64,000 nt of DNA from Actinernus sp. WN-2022 (GCA_030867875.1 JAOWCC010000064.1:32386802-32450801), one strand, 5' to 3'; counted from the first letter of the stretch, positions 10,135 through 21,229 are shown. Numbers and translations: made by a program. The notes: generated by a model not told the origin, from the letters alone.

Positions 10135-10561
10135 TATGCTAATATATAAATGACGTCAGGGTTTACAGACAGTAAGTATTGAATAGTTGAGCTGTTTTTA
10201 TGTGTTAATTAATCAAACGTGTGATGTAATTTGATACCCCAAATGTAACTACTAATCCCATGTAATATATTACACTTTTCTGGTGATAAACATGTTTATG
10301 GTCGATTGATGTACATGCAACATAAGTTGAAAATGCTATCCGGTTCATACGGCAGTTATTCATTGACCAGGGGATACGTTTTTAAAGTAAATTATCAATT
10401 TGGTTTAAAAAAATGGTCATGTAGGAATAAAGTTATTTGATTTGATTGTCTTTCTTGGAATGTGACGTAAGAGGGAGGGTTTAGTCCTCGGTTCTATGTC
10501 GCTAGTACAAAAGAGGACATGAACCACAAGTTATCAGTTGAGCTGTACCATTTTTATCGAC

Positions 10562-11069
10562 ATGACCATGAATCGATTGACCATTGAGAGAACTGATCTG
10601 GTAGAAATTGATGATCTACGAACTATGTGGTGGTATGAGATTCAGGAGACGGGAAAGGTTTTTTGCAGCGTCACACATGATATTTCACGAGCCTACGCCG
10701 GATATGTAAAAGATAAGGAAATGGAAGAAGATATGTTACATTTGAACTAATGAAGAACCATGTAACTCACCTTTAAGGCTTGACATCCCTGATAGTAACT
10801 CGAGGGTTGCCGAGGAACTTCCATCTTTGAGTCCAAGACAAGAGGCTATTGAGAAGTGTATCTTGGAAGCCTACTGTGTTACCACGGCTAAGATTATAGA
10901 AAAGATGGTGATGGATGACTGTGAAGCCTGTGAAATCAACGACCCTTCCCAGTGGCACCATGAATGTTTGATGCTGGAAAACGACATCAGGGTTTACAGA
11001 TACTTTGCAAATGCCATAGAGAACATTCACGAAGAGGAAGTGACAAAGATCATTACGAAAAAACTTTGA
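10562..11069 (+). pseudogene. Small acidic Cys/His protein of a virus-derived gene cluster (broken)
   Basis: Two open pieces, 10562-10750 and 10827-11069, are separated by a stop and a frame change. The second piece has a helical, acidic stretch with a Cys/His cluster: DDCEACEINDPSQWHHECLM at about 10914-10973, which could bind a metal. From memory this kind of protein, acidic and with a C-x2-C plus HH-x-C cluster, sits upstream of the packaging-type ATPase in virus-derived loci of invertebrate genomes. That is recollection, not a search result. Function unknown. The order Cys/His protein, ATPase, basic core-like protein, further proteins on the same strand suggests one ancestral element. Confidence 0.5.
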
Positions 11070-11321
11070 ACGGTTGAACCCAACACTGAATGTAGAACTG
11101 ATCTAGTACACATGTTGTGACTGTAGACTAGAAATAATTTTCAGAAAAAGGGACCAGGTAGAAGAAATGATTATCAGTAAACTCAATGACACAACCGATG
11201 TTCTAGACTACTGAAGATCTGTGTAATACTTGTGTCAGTTTTTTTAAATATACTTCCAAGGTAATGTAACTATATACTTCTGTGTGAATTCTTAGTAATT
11301 GATGGTGAAATAAATGATGCC

Positions 11322-12248
11322 GTGTGTTTGTACTTAATTTTGGCATTGATCATGACGGATTGTCGATTCAAGGTTCCAACTACTATCATGATTTGTGGAC
11401 CTACCCAAAGTGGGAAAACGGTTTTTACGAAAAAGCTTTTACTCAATATAGAGGACATGATACGTGGAGAAATTGACAAGATAGTGTACTGCTACGGAGC
11501 ATTTCAAAATTCATTTTTAGAGCTTCAAGGAAAAAATACCAAACATTGTTTTATTGAAGGTTTTCCAGAGAACGTACTGAACGTTTTTGAAGGCAAACCA
11601 GGAATACTGGTCACAGATGATTTGATGGCCAGTTGTTCAAACGATGAAAGACGAAACATTCACATCATTTGAACATCACCGTTAAGTTGCGTACATCGTA
11701 CAAAACCCCTTCCCACCTGGAAAACAATCGAGAACCGTTCCCTAAATAGTCCAGTTTCGTATTCAAAAATTACCGCTGAATGCAATGACTACAGACGCAT
11801 GTACGCAGGGTTAGCCTCATTCTGAAGTTAAACATTTATAAATACCAGCGAGAAGGTGGGCTATTCACAACTCTGTGTATTGTCGCGTTTTGCACCTTCT
11901 CGCTGGTATTTTAAAATGTTTAACTTCAGAATGAGACTAACCCTGCGTACATGCGTCTGTAGTCATTGCATTCAGCGGTAATTTGCGAATACGAAACTGG
12001 AGTATTCACACTATTTCGTTGTATTTCGTAACAAGCGTGATTCTTTAGGGGTGTCTACACTCATACGACAAGTGTTTTCAGGAAAAGGAGAATACAATTA
12101 CGCGCTCGAAAGTTTTGAGGATGCTGTGTCGAAACCGTACGGTTATTTGATGTTTGACATGCATCCAGGAACACCAGAAGAGTTCAAACTACAAACGAAC
12201 ATCTTCCCCGGGGAAAGACATGTGGCCGGCTATGACAAACGTACATAA
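11322..12248 (+). pseudogene. P-loop packaging-type ATPase relic (Polinton/adintovirus-like), split by a MITE
   Basis: The Walker A motif GPTQSGKT is encoded at about 11398-11421, preceded by a hydrophobic beta strand (TTIMIC). A Walker B-like strand ending in two acidic residues (GILVTDDLM) lies at about 11601-11627. The first piece is open from 11322 to a stop at 11670-11672. Protein-like sequence continues in another frame to 11750, where a 250-bp foldback element intervenes. The gene resumes at about 12004 and runs to the stop at 12246-12248, with an aromatic/acidic region containing KPYGYLMFDMHP. In small eukaryotic DNA viruses, ATPases of this FtsK/HerA-like type pack DNA into capsids. 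Assigning this relic to the Polinton/adintovirus sphere is inference from motif layout and neighbours. A cellular ATPase is less likely given the relic context. Confidence 0.6.
11751..12000. mobile_element. 250-bp foldback MITE inserted in the ATPase relic
   Basis: Almost perfect inverted repeat from end to end: CCAGTTTCGTATTCAAAAATT at the left and its complement at the right (one base lost), with gtacgcagggttag and aataccagcgagaaggtg inside each arm. AGT flanks both ends (11748-11750 and 12001-12003), a possible 3-bp target duplication. The loop is short (gggctattcacaactctgtg region). Confidence 0.85.
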
Positions 12249-12303
12249 GCGTTCGGCAGCTACTATTTATTTCATTTATAATCAGTTCACCGTGTCACAA
12301 CGT

Positions 12304-12600
12304 ATACGAAAACACATGGACTTCTTGTCAGTTTTGAACAAATGTAATCCCAAACAACGCACAGCATTGCTCGAACATTGCAATAAAGATTTGTTGTTAT
12401 GTATATGTGAAGTTGCAGTTATCTCAGGTTCAGAACAACCGTTTGCGTCGCTACAGGAAACATATCTATACTCTAGAGAACAAGGAAACATCACTAAAAA
12501 GGAAGATCTATCTGGTTCAAACTGGTGGCTCCATCAGTTTTGTTATCACTTTTACCTCCAGTACTTGCTACCCTAGCCAGTCTATTTAAAAAACAATAAT
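12304..12600 (+). pseudogene. Small basic, core-like protein of the virus-derived cluster (frameshifted)
   Basis: Starts at about 12304-12318 in the frame giving RIRKHMDFLSVLNKCNPKQR, a short helical domain rich in Lys, Arg, Leu and Cys. Near 12410 the coding frame shifts; the next frame has a basic stretch (RLRRYRKHIYTLENKETSLK, about 12437-12496), then a Gly and a leucine/proline-rich hydrophobic end in a third frame (about 12530-12590). Basic domain plus short hydrophobic tail resembles DNA-binding core proteins of small double-stranded DNA viruses. This is inference from layout. The piece directly follows the ATPase relic on the same strand. Confidence 0.45.
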
Positions 12601-12947
12601 GAAGTATGCGAAACGAATGGTTCACTTGTTCCCGAGGAACTCATGAACATGATTGAACGTAAACAAAAACAGGAATTGTCTCCTCAAACCAAGCGGGCTC
12701 GTATTAGACTCGACAAAAAAATGGATGACACTTTGCAAGATCCTGGAATAAACACGGACGAAAAGGTTTAACTATACAACCAGGACTTGCAGAGGTACTT
12801 GGATATTCAACAGCAAAAGAAACAATACGTTCCTACCGTAAAAAATATCAGTGATGGAACTACGGCATCAGGTGATCCAGGTGAAGTACGTGTAGAACAA
12901 GAACTACGGCAGTACAAACAGATGACAAGACAAACAACGATGTTCCT
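12601..12947 (+). pseudogene. Structural-like protein N-terminal relic of the virus-derived cluster
   Basis: Protein-like sequence with no complete open frame. One frame gives VPEELMNMIERKQKQELSPQ near 12630-12690 and ends at a stop near 12768. The same frame then continues with YNQDLQRYLDIQQQKKQYVP (about 12775-12834) until a stop just before 12951. It is charged and probably helical. It runs into the open frame 12948-13412 and may be the start of the same protein. Not assignable to a named family from sequence alone. Confidence 0.4.
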
Positions 12948-13412
12948 TTGAATGATGGTGAGATCATAGAATCTGTACCAAAATCGTCTCGTAATTTGGC
13001 CCGCTCTATTATCACCAGGTTGAAAGCTAACCCTGATGAAGTGACATGGGATAAGTCAGGTCAAGTGACTATCAACGGTAACGTTGTTCAAGGATCTTCG
13101 ATCATAGACTTACTGAATGATCAGCTCAGGTCAAGACGTAATTTTAATCCGAGAGGATGGGAACAATTTACTCAAAGTCTTGCAAAGATAAATGTGCCTG
13201 AATACCTCTTGCCTAATGAGCAAAGGCGAAAATTAGTGGATCAGTACAAGTCTGGTCAACTCTCAACTCCGCAGCAAAAACACACTCCTACTGTCTCGTA
13301 CAATTTTCCACCTACGCCTCCATCAACACCAAAAACAAAACATAATAGTGCAAAAGTCAGACGTCATCAAACGAAAATTAAGCGGTTATCACCCAACTGG
13401 GTTTCCTATTGA
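12948..13412 (+). CDS. Conserved-looking 154-codon protein of the virus-derived cluster
   Basis: Open from an ATG at 12948 to TGA at 13410-13412. A compact helical domain occupies codons 1-100 (SRNLARSIITRLKANPDEVT, then GQVTINGNVV and the RSRRNFNPRGWEQFTQSL stretch). A Pro/Thr/Lys-rich tail follows (PTPPSTPKTKHNSAKVRR) and a short end. This composition, folded domain plus basic proline-rich tail, fits a virion or nucleic-acid-associated protein. That is inference. It is the last and best preserved member of the cluster at 10562-13412. LINE sequence begins within 40 bp after it. The ATG may be internal to a longer protein that includes 12601-12947. Confidence 0.5.
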   Translation: MNDGEIIESVPKSSRNLARSIITRLKANPDEVTWDKSGQVTINGNVVQGSSIIDLLNDQLRSRRNFNPRGWEQFTQSLAKINVPEYLLPNEQRRKLVDQYKSGQLSTPQQKHTPTVSYNFPPTPPSTPKTKHNSAKVRRHQTKIKRLSPNWVSY

Positions 13413-13447
13413 TGGTAATATGACCGTTCGTTCTTTTCACTGAGAGC

Positions 13448-13760
13448 TCATTTGCAAAGTTTGGAAAGTGCTTTAAGCGCAATCTTTTTCAACTCTTGTT
13501 TGGCTAAGGTAAAGTTACCGAAAGCACTAAACATTTGTCCAATGTATTTATACGCAGTCACATTTTCTAGGATTATATTGTTAAAATTAAAACTGTAGTT
13601 GTTCATACTTTTCCCTGTATTATTGAAAATCATGATTTTAGGTTTTTCAAAATTTACTACAAGATTGTTAAGGTTACAGTAGTCATTTAGTTTGTTCAGA
13701 TATTGCTGCATGTCCTTTTCAGTCCAGTCAATACCCGAGGGGAGGACTGCTAAGAAACAC
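13448..13760 (-). pseudogene. LINE reverse transcriptase fragment (minus strand)
   Basis: The minus frame 13711-13448 encodes the RT thumb-side region: a helix, then NLVVNFEKPKIMIFNNTGK, then TAYKYIGQMFS. These match in order the corresponding region of the plus-strand LINE just to its right (LNINLKKTKVMVFNKSGRK and NTYLGTVLTPSG). Both therefore belong to related LINE families. It is a truncated copy with no intact ends. Confidence 0.75.
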
Positions 13761-13786
13761 AGTCATCATACTGGAAAAATGAGAAA

Positions 13787-15844
13787 ATGAAACCACAAAA
13801 ATGGTACGATAAATCATGCTGGGACTTAAAAAAAGAAATAATACAAATGAGTAACCTGATCCAAAAGTTTCCTACATGCCCGTTCTTGAGAGGTAAATTT
13901 CACACTCTAAAGAAATCATACAAAAAACTAACAAAATTCAAGAAAAATAGTTCCAAGAACGACATTCTTACCAAAATTCAAACACTTGAATCAAACAATC
14001 CGAAAGAATATTGGAATCTAGTGAAATCTTTACGATCACAATCAGATCCCAAAAAACAAGGAACATCGACAATAGATAGGGAAGAATGGTTTTCCTATTT
14101 TAAGAACCTAAACAGTGCCAAACGTTCCGAAAACGTTCCTTTTGACAAAGGGGTGGACGTTTTCGTCTCAAATATGGATACGGTCGCTACTCAGTTCATT
14201 GGAGTTTTAGATAAACCATTTACTGCTAGTGAATTACTGCAAATAAGTAAGAAATTAAAAAATAACAAAGCTTCAGGCGTAGATTCTATAAGTAATGAAA
14301 TGAGCAAATGTTGCATCAATTTTCATTCTAACCATTTCGTCAAATTATTTAATTTGGTTTTTCAATCTAAATGCTATCCTCAGTGTTGGAATGGTGGTTA
14401 TATCTCCCCAATTTTTAAATCAGGTACAGTCGATGATCCTAACAATTATCGTGGAATCACTGTTAATAGTTGTTTAGGCAATTTTTTTACACTTGTTTTA
14501 AATTCACGGCTTACTAGCTTCTTAGAGGGAAATGGTATCATAAAACCAAATCAGATTGGTTTTCGCAAATCCTATAGAACAGCAGATCACATTTTTGTTC
14601 TAAAAACTATTTTGGACTCTTACTTCAGACAGGGACTGAGAACGTTTACGCTTGTTTCGTTGACTTCAGTAAAGCGTACGACTCTGTCTGGAGAAACGGT
14701 CTGTTTTACAAATTAATTAAAATTGGAATGAGCAAGTCTTTTTTAGCTATTATCATTAATATGTACGACCATATAAGAGCTTGTGTTAAGACAAACGCTG
14801 GTTTAACCGATTACTTCCAGTCGTTTGTCGGAGTGAAACAAGGTTGCAATTTAAGCCCAAACCTTTTTAACATTTTTATCAATGACATATATACCTGACA
14901 TTTTTACACATGGTTCTGAGCCTGTGTCTTTAGAGAAGTTAAAGTTAAATTGTGTCTTATATGCTGACGATCTTCTACTATTATCAGAAAGTGAGAGTGG
15001 TTTACAAAACTGTCTAGATAATCTTCATTCTTATTCCAAAAAATGGAAACTTAATATAAACTTGAAGAAAACAAAGGTCATGGTTTTTAACAAATCTGGA
15101 CGCAAACTGAATATCAACTGTATTTTTGGTGGAAATAATGTTCCAGTGGCTCAGTCCAATACATACCTAGGTACAGTTTTAACACCGTCTGGTTCTTTTA
15201 AAGTAAATGAGGTAAATTTATATAATAAGGGCTTAAGAGTTCTATTCAGCTTATTGAAAGATTTTCATCCACATCATAGAACACCCTTAAAAACTTTTCT
15301 TAAACTTTTTAACACTTTGATACGCCCTATTTTGACATATAATTGTGAAATTTGGGGAGCATATACGAAACGTTATTCGTCATTTATAAAGTTCAAAGAG
15401 AAACTATTTTATGCTGAATTAATATGTGAAAAGTTACATCTTAAAATGTGTAAAATGATACTTGGAGTTAATTCAAAATCAACTACTTCTGCAGTAAGAT
15501 CTGAACTTGGCATTCTTCCCTTACATATTCCTATGTACGTAACATTACTTAATATCTCTTCCACCTACTTGAACACGATGACAATCCTTTTCTTATCAAA
15601 GCGTTGGAAGTTTCTAGTAATTTAAGTAATAATGGTGTATCTTCTTGGTTTACTACCGTATCTTACTTACTAAAGTTGCTAGATTTTACGTTTACTACTC
15701 CCTCATCTCTAGATCCCAAGGAAACCGTTAAAGCTCTAGCAATTAAGCTAAAACAATTATATATAAGCAAATGGAATGAAGAGAGAGATGAAATAATTAA
15801 GGGCAATAAAAAAAATCAAAATTAGAATTATATTCAAGAATTAA
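13787..15844 (+). pseudogene. LINE ORF2 relic, reverse transcriptase part (interrupted)
   Basis: Encodes the pre-RT helical region and RT domain of a non-LTR retrotransposon. Visible blocks: KLKNNKASGVDSISNEM (fingers), YISPIFKSGTVDDPNNYRGI (palm), NQIGFRKSYRTADH, VDFSKAYDSVW (block A), VKQGCNLSP and LYADDLLLL with the catalytic YADD (about 14959-14986), then LNINLKKTKVMVFNKSGRK. The frame changes near 14630 and 14880 and again near 15600, so it is dead. 5' truncated: no endonuclease domain is visible. Its 3' part continues at 16384 beyond an inserted MITE. Confidence 0.85.
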
Positions 15845-16383
15845 GTACCTTATTGGTACTAATTTTCGCGTCGCTTTAATTTCGCGATTTTCGCGATTTA
15901 AAAAAAATCGCGAACTTAAAGCGACGCGAAAAAAAATTCCCGCGAAGTTTAATGCCGCGAAATTTAATACCCTCCTATATTTCTTGTTTTCTCAATTTAA
16001 TGAAGAAACACATGTCTACGTATTGTGTATAATGTGTAAAAGCTCTATGGCATACCTACAGATGATAAACAACAGTTTAACAATCAAATTATTATACAAT
16101 TGCAAATAACGTTAAGCATAAGGATAATGTCTTTGAATTTGCCTATGGTACAGATGCGGTTTCTATAGTTTGGTTTTGTTATGAGTTGATGATTTTCAGC
16201 AATAAGAAGTGTAAAATAATAATAAAATTCTCGAAATAAAATGTGTTTTTTTTCATTTTCGCGAAAATTAATTCCCTAAGAAAATAATTTTGCACACAAA
16301 TCGCGAAAATAAAGACCCGCGAAATATGCCGACCTTTTTTTCGCGAAATTAAGTGCCCGCGAAAATTAGTACCAATAAGGTAC
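15845..16383. mobile_element. TIR element nested in the LINE
   Basis: Inverted ends GTACCTTATTGGTACTAATT (15845) and its complement ending AATAAGGTAC (16383), with subterminal tcgcgaaa/tttcgcga words repeated many times. The end tetramer GTAC is its own complement, so it may be part of the repeat or a target duplication. LINE coding sequence resumes directly after it. Confidence 0.85.
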
Positions 16384-16912
16384 ATTTACAACTATGAGGA
16401 TTATCTAAACCAAATTAACGACTTTAAAACGCGCAAATCTGTTACTAAATTAAGATTATCGGCACACACATTTCCAATTGAATATGGTCGGTACAGCAAC
16501 ATCCCAAGAGAACAAAGACTATGCAACATCTGTAGTGCTAATGAAGTTGGAGATGAATTCCACTACCTATTTCAGTGTAGCCATCCTAAATTGGCCCAAG
16601 CTAGATCTCTATTTTCGAATAATTTATTTCTCATAAATCCATCTTTCTCTTCATTTGATCCTACTAGTCTTTATTATTATATCGTCTCCATGAATGATAG
16701 AACTATATTAACTACAAGTTGTAATTACATCAGACAAATAATGGAGTTATATGAAGAAATTAGTAGTACGGTAACCTAATATATCTACATCTACATATAT
16801 ATGTTTTTTGTTTTTATATTCTCTAGTTAGTTTTTTTTAGTAACATTGTTGTAATCATTGTTGTATACTTATGTCTCAACCAAGAGATAAGGTGAATAAA
16901 CATATTATTACA
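16384..16912 (+). pseudogene. LINE ORF2 relic, C-terminal Cys/His domain and 3' end
   Basis: Continues the LINE of 13787-15844. It encodes a helical stretch and then RLCNICSANEVGDEFHYLFQ followed by CSH, a C-x2-C...H...C pattern typical of the C-terminal zinc-binding region of several LINE ORF2 proteins. The stop is at about 16777. The 3' untranslated part ends in aagagataaggtgaataaac and an AT-rich tail. Confidence 0.8.
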
Positions 16913-17039
16913 TACAAAGGAATCAATACGAGGCTCTGTGCATAATGCTCAGTCGTTCGTGACAAGTCTACAGCACTTTCTTTAGTTTGTCATGAACGAC
17001 TGAGCATTATACACGGAGCCTCGTTTTGATTCCTTTGTA
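16913..17039. mobile_element. 127-bp hairpin MITE at the LINE 3' end
   Basis: Inverted arms TACAAAGGAATCAATACGAGG ... and complement, enclosing caagtctacagcactttc. It abuts the LINE tail, so it is either inserted in it or part of a composite repeat. Confidence 0.8.
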
Positions 17040-19940
17040 CGTAGGAAGTGAGGCATATCTCGGAAGTGGGCTATTATACAACATTTAGGGTGTCATTTTA
17101 CCTCCAAGTGATTGATAAGTTAAAGTGTAGTTTGCTTTCTTCTTGTGGTTATAAAATAGCGCAGCTAATATTTTCATTTGTCAACGAGGTTTTTAAATTT
17201 AAAAGAGGTCTAGTGATCGTACCTTTTAGGAGTCAGAATCATCAAGACTCTCTTGATTCCGTTAATTTATGCGTATCTTTTAGGGGTCAATTTCAGGGCC
17301 ACGGCCGAGCACTCCTGAGACAAAGACTCGAAGTCCAAACAAACTAAGCCTGTTACTTACAACACATTTTAAAAAAGTATCAGAAAAATATTAATGTAAA
17401 TATGAAATGTAAAATGGTTAGCGGTGCGCGCCAGTATTTAATATTGTTTCTGTAGATGCCAGAATTAAAAGAAGAAGCTGCACGCAGCTTTAACTCGGAT
17501 CGGGTTTTTCTAAACAACTTTGATGTTTTTTGAAAGATGAATCCTTGTTTGTTGAAGCTATTTGCATTTATGAATACTAGCTTCTATGTATGTGGTTTCA
17601 TCCGGAATCGGGCTGACTGTCTATGACTTATGTATAGTACGGGATTTGACGGTAAAAATATTACTTACGGAGGGTAGAGTAGTTTCAGTTGTCAAGAGAG
17701 AATGATAGGTGAAACGAGGATTTTTGGATTGGTCAGTGATATTATAAACTTTGTGCTCCCTACGATCCTGCAAACCAATACATCACTATAGAGAACGAAA
17801 AAGGCTCGATCAATATAAAATATTTTCGAACCGCAAATTTCGACCTTGTCAGTCTATCACAGAAACAACCAAACCTACCAAAGCAACCCAAATGAACTCA
17901 AACAACAACAAAATTAGAGCCTACTCCGCAGGCAACTCTCTCGGCTCGGTCACTCTCAATATATCCCTGTGGAGAATTTGATACGTGGACTCCTATTGGC
18001 GTCTTCTCTATTGCCACGAAGCCATAAAACGCAGCCAATGAGCGACTCGTAACCAATGCGATAAGCGTGATTCAAAGGTTAACTCGTATTGCCAGTTTTT
18101 AAATTATTTCAATCAAAAATATCGACGGACTAAGTCATTCTCTAAAGCTGTACGGTACACCAACGTCATTTTAAAACAGGCAACTTAGTCCATGGAGAGA
18201 CTCTCCAAGCGGGGAAGAAAATCGTCTAGTCTTGTCTAATAGATTTGACCTCCGTTATCTGAATCGAACGTGCCTGAATACATCTAACCCGAGATTGTAT
18301 TTTGAACATTTACATTAGATATGTTTAAGCACATCATGGTTCGAATGTCGTCACTGTTCGAATGTTCCTTTAAAGATTCATGTATTTTAACAGTTCCTTT
18401 ACATATTAAGGTTAGAAAGTAGTTAAAAGGAACTGATAGCATCTGAAAGTCTCACGTGTTGCTAATTTCATATGCCCTCTTTTGTAATTATTAGATATCA
18501 TGCCAAAAGTGATGTAAAGAGTGTGAAATAAATCCACTGATAACGTTACTGCGCATGCCTACTGGTTTATCGCTCGATCAAAGCGTCTCCGACCCAGTAT
18601 TTAATCTTTTTTTGTGTAGAAGACAAAATAGAAAAATAAATACAGAGGCAACCCGCTTACGCAGTCCGAGTAATAAAAAAGACATACGAAAAAAACCCAA
18701 ATCGCTATCTGTTGTCCTTTGTCGTTTATCAAGTTAGAGCAAGGGTATGTTTATTTAATTTAATTTTAACCTATCAATAACGGTAAAATTTGTATTTTTT
18801 CCCCACTTATAGTTGTTCTCATACGAAGCCTATATTACTGACATACATGTATAAACACACCAACAACTCGAAATTAGAGCTTGGATTGCCTGTGCTTATA
18901 TGAGTTGAATTTGTTGGTATGTCGCCTTTTTTCCGAGGGTCTTCTCCAGGTTCTCCGGTTTTCCTCCATCAAATAAAACCAGCACGCGCAATTTAATTTA
19001 ATTCGATATGTGGTTTAGCTGGGTCCTGATCAACCTCTGTCGGTTTCAAAGCACAATTCTTCCGCTGCCGCTGCGTGTGCTTTTCCATCAGTGCAAACAA
19101 CTTGCTGATTGGTTGCGTTTTGAGGCTTCATATAAGCGTGTTTCTGATTGGTTGCATGTGGAATCATCGGACCCCCTACGCTTACGCTCTGGCAGCAATT
19201 AATACGAATTAAACCATCCACCCAGGTTTCCTTTCAACAGCTTCCGTAGTCTGCTTGTCGCCGGGCTCTTCTGTAAAACATTATAAGTTAAGTTTTTTTT
19301 CGGATTGGACTACCTGCGACGCGCGGTCAACTAGGGTTGGGGCTTCAACTGCAAACATTCTAACAATAAACACTTAAGAGGGAAACGAGACGGAGTCGAG
19401 GGGAACATCGAGGATCGAGGGGAAACAAAACTCACTGATTCCCGAGGGGACAGTCATTACGTGATTTGTTATATAGCCATAAGTTTTACAAGAGGCAAAG
19501 CGAGGTTTATCTTCTTCTCTTCGAGAAGCTGCAACACGAAACGCTGCCAGCATCGCTACGGCATTTTTAGTATCGTTTTATGCCTTTCTTGGATCCAATT
19601 TCTCACTCTCGCGCTTGATAAAGATGTAAATTGTTTTTTGGAGCTGGTTCCATTTTTAACACTTTCTTTCGACGAAAAATGGTCAGCTTTTGATGAAGAT
19701 CTAGACATTTTGGTAAACAAATATTTCCCGCCTTTAGCTAGCCAGTGGCGCGCGCGACACATCACACCATCTTCTGTCACGATGTGGTCACGTGGCGGGG
19801 AACATTGGATTTTGTTGACTGCCACGTGACCCTGAATCAGCCAATGAGAGCGTGCGTTGTGTCTGGAAATGGCTATGTTAACAATAAAAAATGTTGCTCT
19901 GCTGTCTCATCCGATGTTTTTTTTTTATGCTGTCTGCTGT
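17040..19940. other. Non-coding stretch with no gene I can support
   Basis: AT-rich with several short chance frames (for example 17048-17347, 17751-17981, 19461-19829). None shows a recognisable motif or splice structure. Two attggttgcgt/gattggttgc words (19108 and 19148) and CACGTG near 19822 look like ordinary promoter or repeat words. 5' exons of the amine oxidase were sought here and not found. Confidence 0.4.
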
Positions 19941-19947
19941 CTCACCC

Positions 19948-20194
19948 GATGTTTGTTTTTTATGCTGTCTGCTGTCTTGATTTTTATCATATCTAATATC
20001 GTTTCTTCAAGGTGTTGATTGTCCAGGTACTGCCTCATACTTCAACCTCGTCCACATGATCATGATGTTTGTTTTTTATGATGTTTGTTTTTTATGCTGT
20101 CTGCTGTCTTGATTTTTATCATATCTAATATCGTTTCTTCAAGGTGTTGATTGTCCAGGTACTGCCTCATACTTCAACCTCGTCCACATGATCA
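19948..20194 (+). repeat. Perfect 115-bp tandem duplication across an intron/exon border
   Basis: 19948-20062 and 20080-20194 are identical, separated by 17 bp. The unit comprises a T-rich intron end, the acceptor AG and the first 51 bases of an amine oxidase exon. The upstream exon start (20012) runs into an in-frame stop before reaching the second copy. Confidence 0.9.
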
Positions 20195-20325
20195 ATACTG
20201 CTGGTCCATACACTGTCAAGAATGCAGTGTGCCTATTCGAACTCAACACCGGGATACCTCTGAGGCGACATTATGATAACAACTTTAGTGGAGGCTATGT
20301 ATTCTACGGCGGAATGGCCAATCAG
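20144..20325 (+). CDS. Copper amine oxidase, internal exon
   Basis: The exon lies between acceptor ...ttcttcaag (AG at 20142-20143) and donor CAG/gtaagc (20326). It encodes VDCPGTASYFNLVHM, then CLFELNTGIPLRRHYDNNF and VFYGGMANQ, which is the catalytic-domain region just before the cofactor tyrosine in copper amine oxidases (EC 1.4.3.-). These enzymes oxidise primary amines to aldehydes with release of hydrogen peroxide and ammonia, and in animals are secreted or cell-surface proteins. The exon begins in phase 1 and ends in phase 0, in frame with the exon at 21973. A perfect duplicate of its first 51 bases lies 132 bp upstream. Upstream exons, which should encode about 400 residues including the catalytic-base aspartate, are not visible in this window. 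Confidence 0.85.
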
Positions 20326-20957
20326 GTAAGCTGTCAAACAAAAAGAATGGGCCGGGATTACTGTGATAAACATTAGCCTCTGATCCAGGCCTTCAAGGAC
20401 ACTGTCAATCAAACTGAACTGTTCAAGGTTTTTTTAGCGCAAAACTACAAAATAACACCCTGAGATAGAAGAGAAATTCCATGTGAATATCCTGATATGC
20501 TTTTCAAACTTTTTCGATAGAGGATGGCAAAGATAAAAGTGGATTACAAAAGCTTTTCCTAGAAGCTTGATTTCAGTTACATGCATGGGACCGATTTCAA
20601 GTCGCTCTACTTTTTTAAAAGCAATAATTTTAATCCACTCGAATCTTTACCATCCTTCATGAAAATGTTCATGAAAGCATACTCTGCTAATCTGAGTGAA
20701 AAAGTTTATCATTTGGTGTTTGACAGTGTCGTTTAGGCTAACAGTTAGTCTGTATGACGGAGGTTAGACGCTGTTCAGTCAGGTCATTTTCGTCTGTACT
20801 CGCAGTGCATGCTCAGTGTCAGTGTTTGGCCTATAAAAGTTTACAATTTTGAATGAAATTTCTAAACATCAGGCTTTGCGTTTACGCGCAGCTGGATATT
20901 GTGACGTCGCTGCTTCGGTTTAGCCCCCGCACGCCAAGAAACCTGGCCAAACCGTCT

Positions 20958-21076
20958 CCGCCGTCGCAATGCACTATGGGATGGATATCTCAGTTTTCCA
21001 TTGTGTCGTTGGGCGGCCATCTTGGATTTAACAATGGCAACTGAGATATCCATCCCAGAGTGCACTGCGACGGCGG
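20958..21076. mobile_element. Short foldback MITE in the amine oxidase intron
   Basis: Inverted arms CCGCCGTCGCAATGCACTAT (20958) and the near-complement ending GTGCACTGCGACGGCGG (21076); atggatatctcagtt also pairs. It is on the intron strand between the first two visible exons. Confidence 0.8.
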
Positions 21077-21229
21077 AATTGTGATATAGCCTATGGTAGA
21101 TTTTGAGAGGTCTATGAAATATACGTGTAGTTTGAGTTTGAGCGCCGTTCTAAAAATATATACCATAAACTGATAGGCCGCATTTCATTGCTCATCGAGA
21201 CTTCTGGTTATTTTAACAACAATAACAAT

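Noticed and set aside
19461..19829. 122-codon frame upstream of the amine oxidase, possible 5' exon
   Set aside because: No similarity to amine oxidase N-terminal domains, no matching splice sites, and a mirror frame on the other strand suggests chance or repeat.
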